This document shows, piece after piece, positions 26,001 to 37,122 of a DNA stretch of 64,000 nt. The position numbers and the translations under genes are program-made. Position 1 is the stretch's first letter; each line of letters begins with the position of its first letter. The stretch spans positions 32,801,596-32,865,595 of the forward strand of contig CM068582.1 of the NCBI GenBank assembly GCA_035048485.1. The letters are read 5' to 3'. The notes below the pieces were generated by a model. That model was not told the DNA's origin and did not search any database. It saw nothing but the letters and a program-made list of their open reading frames with translations. The stretch is from Pteria penguin. Its lineage: Eukaryota > Mollusca > Bivalvia > Pterioida > Pteriidae.

Positions 26001-27779
26001 CGTGGCGGTGGGTGTGGATCAAATCCACAATCTCATAGATAATACAGAGCTAGCTTCCAACTGTTTCATGAAGACAATATAAAATACAGGATACTCATAA
26101 TCATTCCTATGTGAATATTATTCGATGGAGGTATATATTGCAAAAATAACTAGACAACTTTTGTTGCATATTCATTCAATTGGTATGAGGGGGTTATAAT
26201 TTCAATTTAATGATATCCTCTTTACCCCGGCCGATATTAATATGAGCTTTAGAGAGTGATCTGAATTTAATGTAGCGGTCGATTTGTCAAACATCTTTCC
26301 GAATTCGACATCTACAAATGTTTACTTTGTGCCTTATTTTGTCGTCTCATGGTTCACACTTCAAATATGTTCGTTTTCTCACGCAAAATGGACAAGAAAA
26401 GAATATCAACAAAAAGCAAATTTCTTGACAAACTTTCAAAGCATTCTGTGATGTCAATCACTATAAATTGTTTCTCAAACTTTGTATTTTTCTAAAGGGA
26501 CACGTGTTTTTTGCTAAAGAATAAAATTCATTTGGCATTTTATTGCGATTTCTCAGATTGAAAAAGCGTCTGTATTCAATAAAAATGCAAATGTGAATCT
26601 GTCATATTTTTAACAAGACATATTAATCAATATTTTGGAGGAGTTTTGTATGAGTAACCCTGTAAATATACATCTATATATAAATAAACGTATTCTATAC
26701 ACTGAAACTGATTTTAACTACATTATTTTTAAAGGCCCTGTTCAGGCTTTCTATATGTCTTCTTTGTTATTCGCTTTATTATATTTGCAGAAAAAAAAAT
26801 GAATAAATAAAAAAGAAAAATGCATAAAAAATTAATAAAAATAAATAAATAAACCAATTAATAAATACATGAATAGATAAATATATATGTGTATATCTTT
26901 TCACCAAAGCTACATGTATAGTGTTAATTTCTCACTCTTTTACTATGAAAAAATTAACTTATTACGTTCTACCTATCATAAATGTATTAATATATGTAAA
27001 TTGAATTATGATAAATATCAAATTTAACAACAACGGTACTACAAGTACAGCAATACACACGATCTTCACCCATTCTAATTTCCTACATTAAGAAAACTTA
27101 CTGAGCCATCTTGAACATGCGTTTGATATAAATTCATTCATGAAATTAATGTACCCATAAATTAAATGTATACGTTTTTATCGATTTTTGATGTTCTTTG
27201 AAAACTTTTTTTCTCGACGTAAAATGCATATTGCATTTTAAGATAATAATTAAGCCCTATTTGTACTCATTTTGTTTTATTCTGATTATGTATTCATTGT
27301 GCCATATGTGATATGATAGTACTTTCCGATGAGAGATAGAAATATTAAAGTTTGTAAAAATAAATGTAAATCATAAAAAAATCGAATACGAATATAATTA
27401 TAATAAAAATCTTTTCTTATTAAAAAATAATGAAAATGAATATGTTATTTGTGTTACGTTTTTCTGGGGATATTTTCATCTGATTTGAATAGCAATAAAC
27501 ATTTTTCTTTCAAATTTTCAGAATTATCTGAACGCAAAAGAAAAAAAAATTGGAGGCAGTAAGAGTCGTACATGGAAAATCTCACACAGCGCAAGTTTGA
27601 TCACGCTTTCAGTGGTGCTGAAAATAAGAAAACAAGGAAACTAAAAAATCAATTGCAAAAACACTAGTGATTTCATACGATCTGAGTTTAATACACAAAC
27701 AGCTTCCGTTTGTCTGCATCTGTTACTAATCTGACAATAAATAATACATGGTTAAGGCGGAGCATTCGTGAGATTTAGA

Positions 27780-28155
27780 AATTGTGAAAAGGGGCGGGGC
27801 ATAGATTGAGTCGACAAGTGTGGGCTGCTAAGTACGTCCAGGACGAGACCAATAAGATGCGAGATATCTTGTTAACGCAATAATCGGTACAAGTCGGAAG
27901 TTAGCAGCTGAATAGAGTGTTAATGGGTCATACTTTTACCCCAGACAAAACATCAAGTCATGTGTCCGCTTGCAAGCTCCGTACGCGACACACCATAGTT
28001 TGTAAGGAACGATCTTCGATTTCAATTGACATTTCAAGAGATTGGTAAATGGTTCCGTTTGTGCTTTCGTACTTAGGAATCTAACTTACAGTGAAGAAGA
28101 ATAATAGTAGTTCAATCAATTTTGGATTAGCTGTAACGACTTTATCTCCTCAGCG
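27780..28155 (+). promoter_or_regulatory. Probable Irx promoter and 5' UTR region
   Basis: This stretch has fewer AT runs than its flanks. It holds a GC box (GGGGCGGGGC, 27791-27800) and a CCAAT box (27849-27853), 300-365 bp before the start codon. No clear TATA box is seen, which is usual for developmental regulators. A splice-acceptor-like TTTATCTCCTCAG ends at 28153, two bases before the ATG, so part of this may be an intron behind a non-coding first exon. The transcription start cannot be placed. Confidence 0.4.
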
Positions 28156-28209
28156 ATGTCTCTATCGCAGGTTGCTCCCTTCCCCGTACCCCCAGGCTCC
28201 AATACCACA
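28156..28209 (+). CDS. Irx coding exon 1
   Basis: It encodes 18 residues starting [14 protein letters not shown], like the short Met-Ser start of other Irx proteins. The donor ACA|GTAAGT is strong and leaves phase 0. The start codon is the only ATG upstream of the Cys-rich motif that splices in frame with exon 2. Confidence 0.85.
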
Positions 28210-29590
28210 GTAAGTATATCCATTCTGTTGTTTTCACCTTAACTGCTTAATATTATTTTTATGTTGATATGTGAAAATAAAAATACTACATTTTCTATAT
28301 TTACTTATTTCATATCATAAGTAATATCAATAAATATACAATATTTTGTTTGTCTTAAGCTTAATTGAGAGAACAAGATAAAACAAATTACCTGTATATC
28401 CAATGCTTGTTTCGTATGCAGATATATTTATATCTATGTGTGCGTATATAATGATTGAACACCTCTCGAATTGTGGTTTAATTATATATATTTCTATTAC
28501 ATGCATCTATATTGTGTTATATTTTCGGTAATGTAATTTTAAAATAGGAAATAACTTGGTTTAGAGTAATTCAGTACATCCAGAATGGATCATAAATTTC
28601 TATGAGGCAACTGGACGACCTCGACAGAAAACCAAAATGTTTCCTTTTAATTAATATGTATCTTCCGTACTCTGGGATAATTATGGTATATTTGAAAAAA
28701 AGAGGGGGGGGGGATAACATTGTGCAAGATAATACAGTCTTGAAATGTGAGCCGCTGTATCGACGGGGACCTTGTTCCTTAAATGCATTTTATAATAATC
28801 AATTATCATATACATGTAATGAATATATGATTTATTAAAAAAGTCGAATGATCAAAGACTTATTAAATCATCATTTATGACAATCAATATATATAGTGGC
28901 ACGTTCTCATAAAATCAGATTACAAACTCGAGACTTATCAATAAAAAGTAGATACAGTTGTATAATTAAATACAAAATAATAATTTAACATAGAAACTAA
29001 CAGAATACATCAGTCCCATATGGTCTTGAAGTTTTTATGTTATTTATATAGTTTACCAAATGTTATAACGGCTATTTATATATGAATTATATTGATTCTT
29101 CTTTATGCGCTCCTCTTATTATTGATAATTAGATATATTTTATTCCAGGTAAATTGAATATCGACTATCTAAATGCAAGATGTAAATTTTGCAATTATTT
29201 TCCCATATGTAAATGCAAATATCTGTAACTGGACAACTATAAATATACCTGAAATGAGTTAATCATTAGAATCTATTAAAATTTTGCAGATTGCCTCTAG
29301 TATTTCGACTTCTACGGGAAGTCGCGCTTGCTGTGAGAACGGACGACCGATAATGACGGATCCCCACACGGGTCAGACAATATGTTCCTGTCAGTATAAC
29401 CCTGCCCTTTTAGGATATCCTAGGGTTCCCGGGATACCAGATACCTTGTACGCTGCGACACCTTACGGGGCTCAAGGTCTTGTGCCTTTTCCATCAGAGG
29501 GTTCTGCTTTTTATTCTCCATTGGTAAGTTTACATAAATTAGGTAGATAACTTACATTGTCATTTAAATTATTCAGACAAAAAATTAAAA

Positions 29591-29682
<92 letters not shown>

Positions 29683-30102
29683 TTCAAATAAAACATAAAG
29701 GAACTGATATATGAATTTGGAAAAACATAATTTAATTTCTTTAGAATATATGATCATTGCTCATGTTAATATTGTTGACTAAGGCAATAACCCACTAACA
29801 AATTTACAGAAATAAGATATTAAACACTTCATATATCAGAACAAATTCGGCGAAGTTTCAAACACTTGACCAAAATAGTTTCTAATTTCTTTTTTAATTG
29901 TAGACAGGAGGGCCATTTGATGTGAAAGAGGCAACTGAAGCCTGGAGAAACCTGACACAGCCCGGGGGCTGTTACCCATACGATCCTGCTGCCATGGCAA
30001 TGTATCCATACGGTCCTGGGTAAGTAAGAAAAGATATATATGCATGCTGCATATAACGTCACGCCACGGAGACAACCCTAAAAAAGGTTAATCCAATTTC
30101 AA

Positions 30103-30178
<76 letters not shown>

Positions 30179-33100
30179 GTCTGGCATATTTTCTCACATT
30201 ATAAGTGTAACATATTTTTTACACATAGTATAAAAATTATGTATTGTTAAACTAAACTACTAAAATATTAAACCGAACTGCCTAAAAACTTGTAGGATTA
30301 ATAGTTAAAAGAAACTACTTAAAATACATGGAAATTATAGTATACACTTCGCAGTGTTTCATTTTAAATCATATTAAATATCATATTAAACTTGATCTCC
30401 CTTACATTCTAGCACGACTAAGAGTATCAATGTATTCCAGACTTTATTCTTTTTGAAATTCTTATTTTTCACTTGACATGAATTTACAAAAATACTTGAA
30501 ATATGTTAAAGTATTTAATTTTCCATCTGTTGTTACTGCATGTTCCTCTTAAATTATGAGCTAGGAGGGCGATATATATATACGTATACAGCACGCGGAT
30601 GAAATTGCGGTTGGTAAATATTGTGAATATAAAAGAAAAAATGAAACTGTCAATTGAAAAGAATATCTATACGCTAACCCCGAGGCCTGGTCGTTTACGA
30701 AAGCCAACCTTTCTCAAATAAAGATATGCATGTACCTGCCAGAATATAAACTACGCTCGAAATACGGATCGTCCAAATAAAGAATTCTTAGGTGGTAAAT
30801 AGACACATATTATATAATGCTGTCAAAGTATTAAATTCTTAGACCGCATTTTACAAGTATGAAAACAATACATTGCATCCTAGCCCCTACACCTGTGCAG
30901 CATATCACTTCACACTGTGAGGTCCTTATTTTAAAATATGGTCGGGATCAGTATTCAGTTTAAATTTCAATCTCGCGTGGGATCGGGATAAATGCAAATT
31001 TAATACCCATATGTAGCGAATTAGAAATCAAAGATGCGAGTTTCCACCTATGCGTTTGACAAAAATCAACTTTTCGCCTTTTCAATTTAATATTTGATTT
31101 ACAGGCTTTTATCAATTTACGATTTGATATTATCGAGATTTGATGAATGTTTGCGTTCATTGTAAATATCAATTGTTCATGGTTGATTAAAGACAGGAAT
31201 GGATCTTTACGCATGAGATGCTGTTTATAAACCTCAACTACCGACTGAGCGTAAATTCCTACAACACCTTTATTAAAATTAAGCCGGGAATCCTGTGCCT
31301 CATTAACCTCTGTTGTTGATCATCCGAAATCTACAAAGTGCATTAAAGACCTTTTTATCGACACTACAAGTACCCGAAACGTTGAAACAAAATGTATCAA
31401 AGATAAGATTCTTTAAAATATTATCGTAACCATTAATTCTTCTTGCTTTATCGCATATTTTGCGTGCGCGTGAGGCATTGTTTCTTCATAAACTATAAAC
31501 ATACTTTGCCGATGACTTTGCGCAGGTGGGGATTTTCAGCAAGATAAGAGAAGTAAATATTGTAAAATAAATACAGTTTTTATGTTCAGATAGAATATTG
31601 TCATAAACCTCCCATTCGTTGCCCATGACTGTCAAGAGAAGATATGATCATTTGCATAGTTTTCCCATCACGATAGCGTTAAGGATTAAAATATAAAATT
31701 ATAAATGATTTTCACACTATAGGTACGGTGGTATTGACCTCAACGCAAGAAGAAAAAATGCAACGCGGGAAACAACAAATACTCTCAAAGCTTGGCTTTA
31801 CGAGCATAGGAAGAACCCCTACCCTACCAAAGGGGAGAAAATCATGCTGGCCATTATCACCAAAATGACGTTAACGCAGGTGTCCACATGGTTTGCAAAC
31901 GCGAGACGACGACTGAAAAAGGAAAATAAAATGACATGGTCGCCTAGAAATCGATCTGAGGATGATGGTGATAACGAGGATTCAGACAATGATAACGATG
32001 ATGATATGAATGACAAAAACAATGATACTACAGCTAAAAGTGACCGCGAGCAAAGCACACATTCTGACGCTGAATCCGGAAAAGGAGGCATAGCAAGGAC
32101 AGGTTAGTTTCGTATTTATATATTTCTTCAAATTCACGTCATGATTGATTTGCAGGCTGTTCATTTGAAACTCGAAATTTCAATCAAATTTTGTTTTGAA
32201 TTTTCTTGAGCAAGTTCGGTTTGATAACAGTAATAGGGGTGAATGGTTAATAAAATAAACCAACCTCAGTACTACACTCACATACACACATACATACACA
32301 CACAATCACTCATACACACGATTATTTATAGATTCGAGCGATATATTAGATTCAATTAAATTACAGATATCAACCGATATGGTCGGTTGGTTGGTTGGTT
32401 GGTTTAGGTTTTATGTAGTTTTCTTAAATGTTTTCGTCATATATACATTCCGAAATAGTACCAGGAGGTACATGTAACTATCCTATTAAACAAGAATGGA
32501 ATCCAGGAAATGGACAAATGATATGTACCATAAAAAAATTAGACTAATAAGAAAAATCTAATTCAAACGGGTTCTGAAACATTCATACCAAAATATATAT
32601 AGAAGAACATAAGAGAAAAACATAGTATTAAGATATTGTTATTCTTTGCGCTTAATAACAAATATAGACTTGATTCACAAAATAATGAGTTTGTAGACAT
32701 GAAACATTTACATATTATTAGGTGTAAAGTTATTGATTTGCATCATCACTCCACTAACAGGGCACGTGTTGCCCGGGGCTTGCTAAAAGTCCACGAGAAC
32801 ATTCATCTACTCACGATTGTTGCATCTGTTTATATCCATGTTGTGTTATCTTTATTCAGCCTGCAGGTAGATGAGGTAGACCATAAAACAGAGTGTTCGA
32901 ATATGACAGATTATGATTGTTAGATTTATTCCGTGAGCACATATTAATTCGACATTGAAATAGTTGTGAGGCTCTGATTTAGTGTCATCTATGACTAAGC
33001 ATATATGTTTACTTTGATCGAGCTATGTTTAATTTGATATACGTTTTGAAAATATTCAATGATATGCAAAAAGAGAAACAAATGCATAAGATGGATGATA

Positions 33101-35976
33101 ATGTTACAATAATTTTATACAAAAGCTATTGCAATTTTCCTTGATTGCCAAAATGAAAAATAATATTTGAATATAAAATGCATTTTGTAAATGCAATTTA
33201 TTGATAAAAAATTACTATAAATGTCTATATCATAAATTTTACGTAGACATTTGTAGAAAATATCCTTGACTTTTTTAAACTTAATAATTAATACATGGTA
33301 ATCAGTATGATAAAAAATATATTTACATATAAAACATTTTCATTACGAATTATGGTAATAAATATCCGAAGATATCTAATGAAGATTTTGCTTTCAAGAT
33401 ATAAAATTTGATGACATGTATTTTGAAATTAGAATTAAGTAGGTTTTTTCTGGTAAATTTACCACTTACTCTAAAGCAGTTTTATTAAACATTTTTAGAA
33501 AAAAAAATCAAATTAGAACTCATTAGAACATATAAACCATCATTAATTTATGGCAGCAGATGCGCCTTTTGAATGTAATGTCTTTTCTGTGAACAGCGGA
33601 AGTTCAAAATATTTGTAGAGCAAACTAATAAACTTTTTTTCCCGATTTTAATTCAGTGATGCTTGGGGCCTAATATCGGACAAATCGTCTTTTGTTGGAA
33701 TTTTCTTGATGTCGTTAATGCTTGGATTTGACGTCACTGTAATATGTCGTAAATCTGAGCGGCAAAATAGCTTCTTTCGACGTAACTGCGGGACTAACAT
33801 TTTGGTTGGCAAAATGATAACTGTTCCCGCAATATGACGCCAGAGACAATCAATTTTTTTTTTTATTATGACGTCAACATTTTATGGGAAACTTTATCAT
33901 TTGCCAACCTAAATGTTAGTCCCACAGTAACGTCGAAAGCGTCTATTTCATTTTTGCGATATTCCAATATACCTCATATTCATTCGGAAAAAAATTATCA
34001 CTATTTCTCCCCAAGATCGGAACTGTTCATAAGGGAGATTTTAAAAAGTTTTTAAATGTTTTTTTTTTCACGCTTCGTTTTGAATATACATTTCATGTAG
34101 ATATCGACGAACATGAATAATTAATAAATATAAGAATTTTGCCTTTTCGCATTAATTGATCATAAAGGTTTACAGGCACATCTTTTGCACATAAGATAAG
34201 GCTCCTAGCATGACAGCATGTGTCGGCGTATTACCACAAGCCGGCTAATATTCTCTTAATCAATCTTCGATTTTATCTCTCGCTTTAATTGAATCGCATA
34301 ATGCTCATTTTATGCCCAGTGAAAAGCCTGCCGACTCTAACGGGAAACTTGCGAATCAATCGCGTTTTCTTCTGATTCACTGGGCACAGAGATCACGACG
34401 GTGTGATTAACTCTCTCCAATAACATGATTAGGATTCTCAATACAAATGAAGATTTATGGCTTGTTAAAAGAGAAAATTAGTAATTGAACTTAATATTCA
34501 TCGCTTAACGACAATAAAGAAAAAGCTAATAAAACGAAACATTTAACGTCTTTTGTAGTTACAGTAAAAGTCCGTATTATGGGATGGATTTTGTGCCGAT
34601 TGGTACAGTGCTAGAAAGAAAGTGTAATTTATAACACAGTGACAAATGTTGATGACGACTTACATAAGTTTGATTTCTAATTTATCTTTTGATCTTAATC
34701 AATCTAGAATGAACCTTAATTTCCTGAATCAAATGAAAATGTTTCTTAAATTCCAGAGGAAATGAATACAGGCGCATGTTTTAAAGCTCTGAAATTGTAA
34801 TTTTACAATAAGAAAATTAAAAAACAAAAGATAATGCTACAAGATATGTTATTTTATTTAGTTAAATCTATATTACTTTTTACTCATTTGTAAGACGAAA
34901 ATATTTTGTGTGTGTGTGTAAAATGTAATAATTTGAAACATATGTACTTCGTATAGTCCGTTTTAAATCCATGGAGAAATTTGACGAATATAGACGAACA
35001 CAGATCCCGGCGTATTATCCATCTTTAAAAAAGTTGTGCGTAATTTGTAAACTCGTGAAAATAAATTTAACCCAATAACTAAATAAAAATAATTCATACA
35101 CTTAAATAATAAAGGAGCCTCTGTTATAATAGTGGTCTATGCACGTCTAGTGATAAAATAAAAATATATCTATATCTGTTCAATCATACATCTTTTTATT
35201 GAATATAACATTAATATCATATCTTAAACATAATGTTTCCACTTTCAGAAAACGACAGTGATGTACACAGAGAGCATGAGAAAATCATCAACGTGGATGA
35301 GGACGATTCTAACCTTAGTTTCCAGCCTCTCAGTGAGCTGGACAGGGATGATGACATTTCAAATTCAGATAGCGATTCGGACTCTCACATTTTACGCCGT
35401 AACACAGATGTAAACTCTCCTGGTGCAAGTATTGGCGACGATTCAAGATGTGAACAATTGGCATCCCCTTCGTGTTCTACAGTGTGCAATGCTGACAAAC
35501 TAAATAACAAAGATGTCAGCGAGTCGTCTGCTGTTGAAAGCAGCAGTCCAACTCGCGCCAAAATCTGGTCCGTGTCTCAGTTCTTAAATTCAGACGAAAA
35601 AGAAAAAAGTAAAGAGGGACCGGAAGTTAAAAGACAAAGTGCTATTATATCGAGGCCACTGACTTTACAAAATGGCGGATCTGACCTATTTTACATGTCG
35701 TCTGCTAACACTCATTTTTTGCGAGCTGGACGTTACGGAGGTTTTGGACCATTTGCTAGTTCCCTCTCTCTCAGTCACAATACGTTGTCATACCCTTACA
35801 TTCTCTCATCACACAGTGCTGCCAAATCCACTCTTGCATCATCATATTCGGCTTTTTCGGATGCGGAGAATTTGACAATGCCGAAAAACTCTTCAGGTGA
35901 CAAAACCAGATCTGAATCCTCCTTGTTCTCTCCCGCGCGAGATATTGATGTTGTACGGAATGGTAGTAAATATTAG
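28156..35976 (+). CDS. Iroquois-class homeobox transcription factor (Irx), 5 coding exons
   Basis: Joining 28156-28209, 29290-29523, 29904-30019, 31723-32102 and 35249-35976 gives 1512 nt, 503 residues plus stop. Intron phases run 0, 0, 2, 1 and all junctions are GT-AG. Residues 32-54 form the Irx N-terminal motif (CCENGRPI...TDP..GQT.CSCQY). Residues 97-141 match the Irx linker ([15 protein letters not shown]-like CYPYDP). The TALE homeodomain spans about 143-205 with the PYP loop (167-169) and W191-F192-A193-N194-A195-R196; Ala at homeodomain position 50 is the Iroquois hallmark. An acidic Asp/Glu/Ser-rich tract follows (214-310), then AKIWSV (365-370), resembling the IRO box, and SRPL...YGGFG (396-428). 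Irx proteins are nuclear DNA-binding regulators of patterning. Length fits the family (roughly 400-550). Which Irx paralogue this is cannot be told. Confidence 0.95.
28210..29289 (+). other. Irx intron 1
   Basis: 1080 bp between phase-0 exons, AT-rich, with a G-run near 28705-28713. No gene seen inside it. Confidence 0.8.
29290..29523 (+). CDS. Irx coding exon 2
   Basis: It encodes residues 19-96, with the conserved Cys-rich motif (C32, C33, C50, C52) and GYPRVPG. The acceptor is TTTTGCAG|ATT and the donor TTG|GTAAGT; both ends are phase 0. Without splicing the frame stops soon after the donor. Confidence 0.95.
29595..29682. repeat. (TA)n microsatellite in Irx intron 2
   Basis: About 88 bp of TA with one C interruption at 29666, beginning 71 bp after exon 2. 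It lies in a 380-bp intron, so it makes up almost a quarter of it. Confidence 0.95.
29904..30019 (+). CDS. Irx coding exon 3
   Basis: 116 nt encoding residues 97-134 plus two bases of the next codon. [20 protein letters not shown] and YPYDP are typical of the Irx region before the homeodomain. The acceptor is TTTTAATTGTAG and the donor CCTGG|GTAAGT (phase 2). Confidence 0.93.
30020..31722 (+). other. Irx intron 3
   Basis: 1703 bp with a TA microsatellite (30106-30175). The part 30640-30740 and 31230-31360 is less AT-repetitive than its surroundings and could hold regulatory sites, but nothing specific is identified. Confidence 0.75.
30106..30175. repeat. (TA)n microsatellite in Irx intron 3
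   Basis: About 70 bp of alternating TA, 86 bp after the exon 3 donor. Confidence 0.95.
31723..32102 (+). CDS. Irx coding exon 4 (homeodomain)
   Basis: It encodes residues 135-261: the full homeodomain and the first half of the acidic tract. [20 protein letters not shown] and [20 protein letters not shown] are identical to the near-invariant Irx core. The acceptor is CACTATAG and the donor ACAG|GTTAGT (phase 1). The residue after LKAWL is Tyr, where Irx homeodomains I know of usually have Asn or Ser. Confidence 0.98.
33545..33640 (-). repeat. Dispersed repeat (GCGCATCTG family), degenerate
   Basis: GCAGCAGATGCGCCTTTT, TAATGTCTTTTCTGTGAACA and CAAAATATTTG follow the order seen in the antisense copy at 13380-13520 (CACCAGATGCGC, TGTCCCTTCAGTGATG, AAATATTTGAAGAGC). 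It is more diverged than the other copies. Confidence 0.4.
33757..33956. repeat. Foldback (palindromic) element in Irx intron 4
   Basis: Two arms of about 80-90 bp are inverted copies. Exact blocks include GGGACTAACATTT (33790-33802) with AAATGTTAGTCCC (33911-33923), and GGTTGGCAAA (33804-33813) with TTTGCCAACC (33900-33909); TTTCGACGT and ACGTCGAAA lie farther out. The centre is a T-rich loop near 33852-33866. It has the form of a MITE or foldback transposon with no coding capacity. No target duplication is evident. Confidence 0.75.
34190..34440. promoter_or_regulatory. Candidate regulatory block in Irx intron 4
   Basis: A stretch of higher complexity with an exact 11-bp inverted repeat, TGCCCAGTGAA (34313-34323) and TTCACTGGGCA (34376-34386), and several ATCAAT/ATTGAT-type homeodomain-like sites around it. 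Intronic enhancers are common in developmental genes. Function is inference; conservation in related species would be needed. Confidence 0.25.
35249..35976 (+). CDS. Irx coding exon 5 (acidic tract, IRO-box-like motif, C-terminus)
   Basis: The acceptor TTTCCACTTTCAG ends at 35248 and phase 1 fits exon 4. It encodes residues 262-503: the rest of the acidic stretch, a Ser-rich segment, [18 protein letters not shown] (residues 363-380), SRPLTLQ and [11 protein letters not shown], which parallel the IRO-box region and the RPLYY...YTNYGSFG region of other Irx proteins. The stop TAG lies at 35974-35976. Two internal donors in phase 1 (after 35896 and after 35962) could splice to a further exon at 36929-37122. 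Confidence 0.9.
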
Positions 35977-36302
35977 TGCTATGAATTAATATATTTCGTC
36001 TCTTATATTTTGTCTTGATATATATTTGACATATCTGTTGTTACATTAAAATGTGATCATAAGCTTTATTTATCTAATTTTGTTTTGCCCTATTTACTCA
36101 AATTTTAAAATTAGATATATCCCGACTTTTGTCGGAATGTTTTATCATGATTATTTCAGGAAGCACCATGCAAACCATGACTATCTTACTTGTAAATACA
36201 AAAGAAGAACCACATAGAAAATCTTATTCACAGTAAATTCTACCGAATCGCTAAGATTTCATCTTAACTTATAACCTATTCGAGACATTATTCCAATGCG
36301 AG

Positions 36303-36308
36303 AATAAA
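36303..36308 (+). terminator. Candidate polyadenylation signal AATAAA
   Basis: AATAAA lies 327 bp after the exon 5 stop codon. A weaker ATTAAA lies at 36045-36050. Either could end the transcript that uses the exon 5 stop. Confidence 0.4.
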
Positions 36309-36928
36309 CTTGAATATAAATTATGCTTTTTGTGTAACTTTCCTTCTCGTGCCAGGTTTGAAGCATTATATTTAGTAAGTTTGGCAAATTAGTATTCAAT
36401 TGCATACGCAAATATCTACACCCATAAACGTCTTATGCCTCTACATATTTCATCGTGGGATAACCTACCTCTGTACAAGAACACAAAGCATGTTGGCAGT
36501 AGTGTGAGTTTTATATTCCTCATGAATTCTAAAACTATTACTCAAATTAATTTTATAACTCTGTTACGAAGAATGCATATGTTAGGACCTTTAAAATGTT
36601 TGTCTGTTGCGCGTGATCTGAATGATTTGCATTTTACATAGTATCATTGTATTTCATAATTCTGTTTTTGATTTTATTTTACTAATATTAGTATAAAAAA
36701 GAATGAAAATGTGATAAATTGGAGACAACTCTGTTTGCAGATCTAAGTTTCAGATTGGCTGAAACAACGTTTTGTTGATTTTTAGAATATTGTAATACCT
36801 ATTAAAGTTTGAAACAAAATTAAATCATTAAGTTCAAACCATTCAGCATAAGCATAACCCTGTTTATCATGTGTTATGTATTAATGTATTAACACCCCCT
36901 CCCCACCTCACCAGTACTACACCCCTAG

Positions 36929-37122
36929 CTAGCGCCACAGGATTGGCAAAATTTAAAGGACATTTTGTGATGGGTTCGCAAGCAACCACCACATATGTTC
37001 AAAATTGGTCACATTACTTCGGACAAATGCAGGCACCATCCTTTAATAGGTATTACAATAATGGATATAATGATCTACTATCCAACGACAAACATAATGT
37101 AAGAATGATTTCGAATCATTAG
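36929..37122 (+). CDS. Candidate alternative terminal exon of Irx
   Basis: An open stretch with coding-like codon use ends at TAG 37120-37122. It encodes about 64 residues with GLAKFKGHFVMG, YVQNWSHYFGQMQAP and NRYYNNGYNDLL. It is preceded by a pyrimidine-rich tract (CCCCCTCCCCACCTCACCAG, 36895-36914) and two phase-1 acceptors (AG at 36927-36928 or 36939-36940). Both fit the phase-1 donors in exon 5 after 35896 or 35962; the latter would give a 563-residue protein. The best-looking acceptor, AG at 36913-36914, is in phase 2 and does not fit those donors. Vertebrate Irx genes also end with a short last exon. I see no motif shared with known Irx C-termini, so it could also belong to an unrelated transcript. 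Confidence 0.35.

Larger units (their letters stand above)
32103..35248 (+). other. Irx intron 4
   Basis: 3146 bp, the largest intron. It holds a dispersed repeat (33545-33640), a palindromic foldback element (33757-33956) and a candidate regulatory block (34190-34440). No coding sequence is seen. Confidence 0.8.

Noticed and set aside
31819..32091. Minus-strand frames over the homeodomain exon
   Set aside because: Shadows of Irx exon 4, which is clearly coding on the plus strand.
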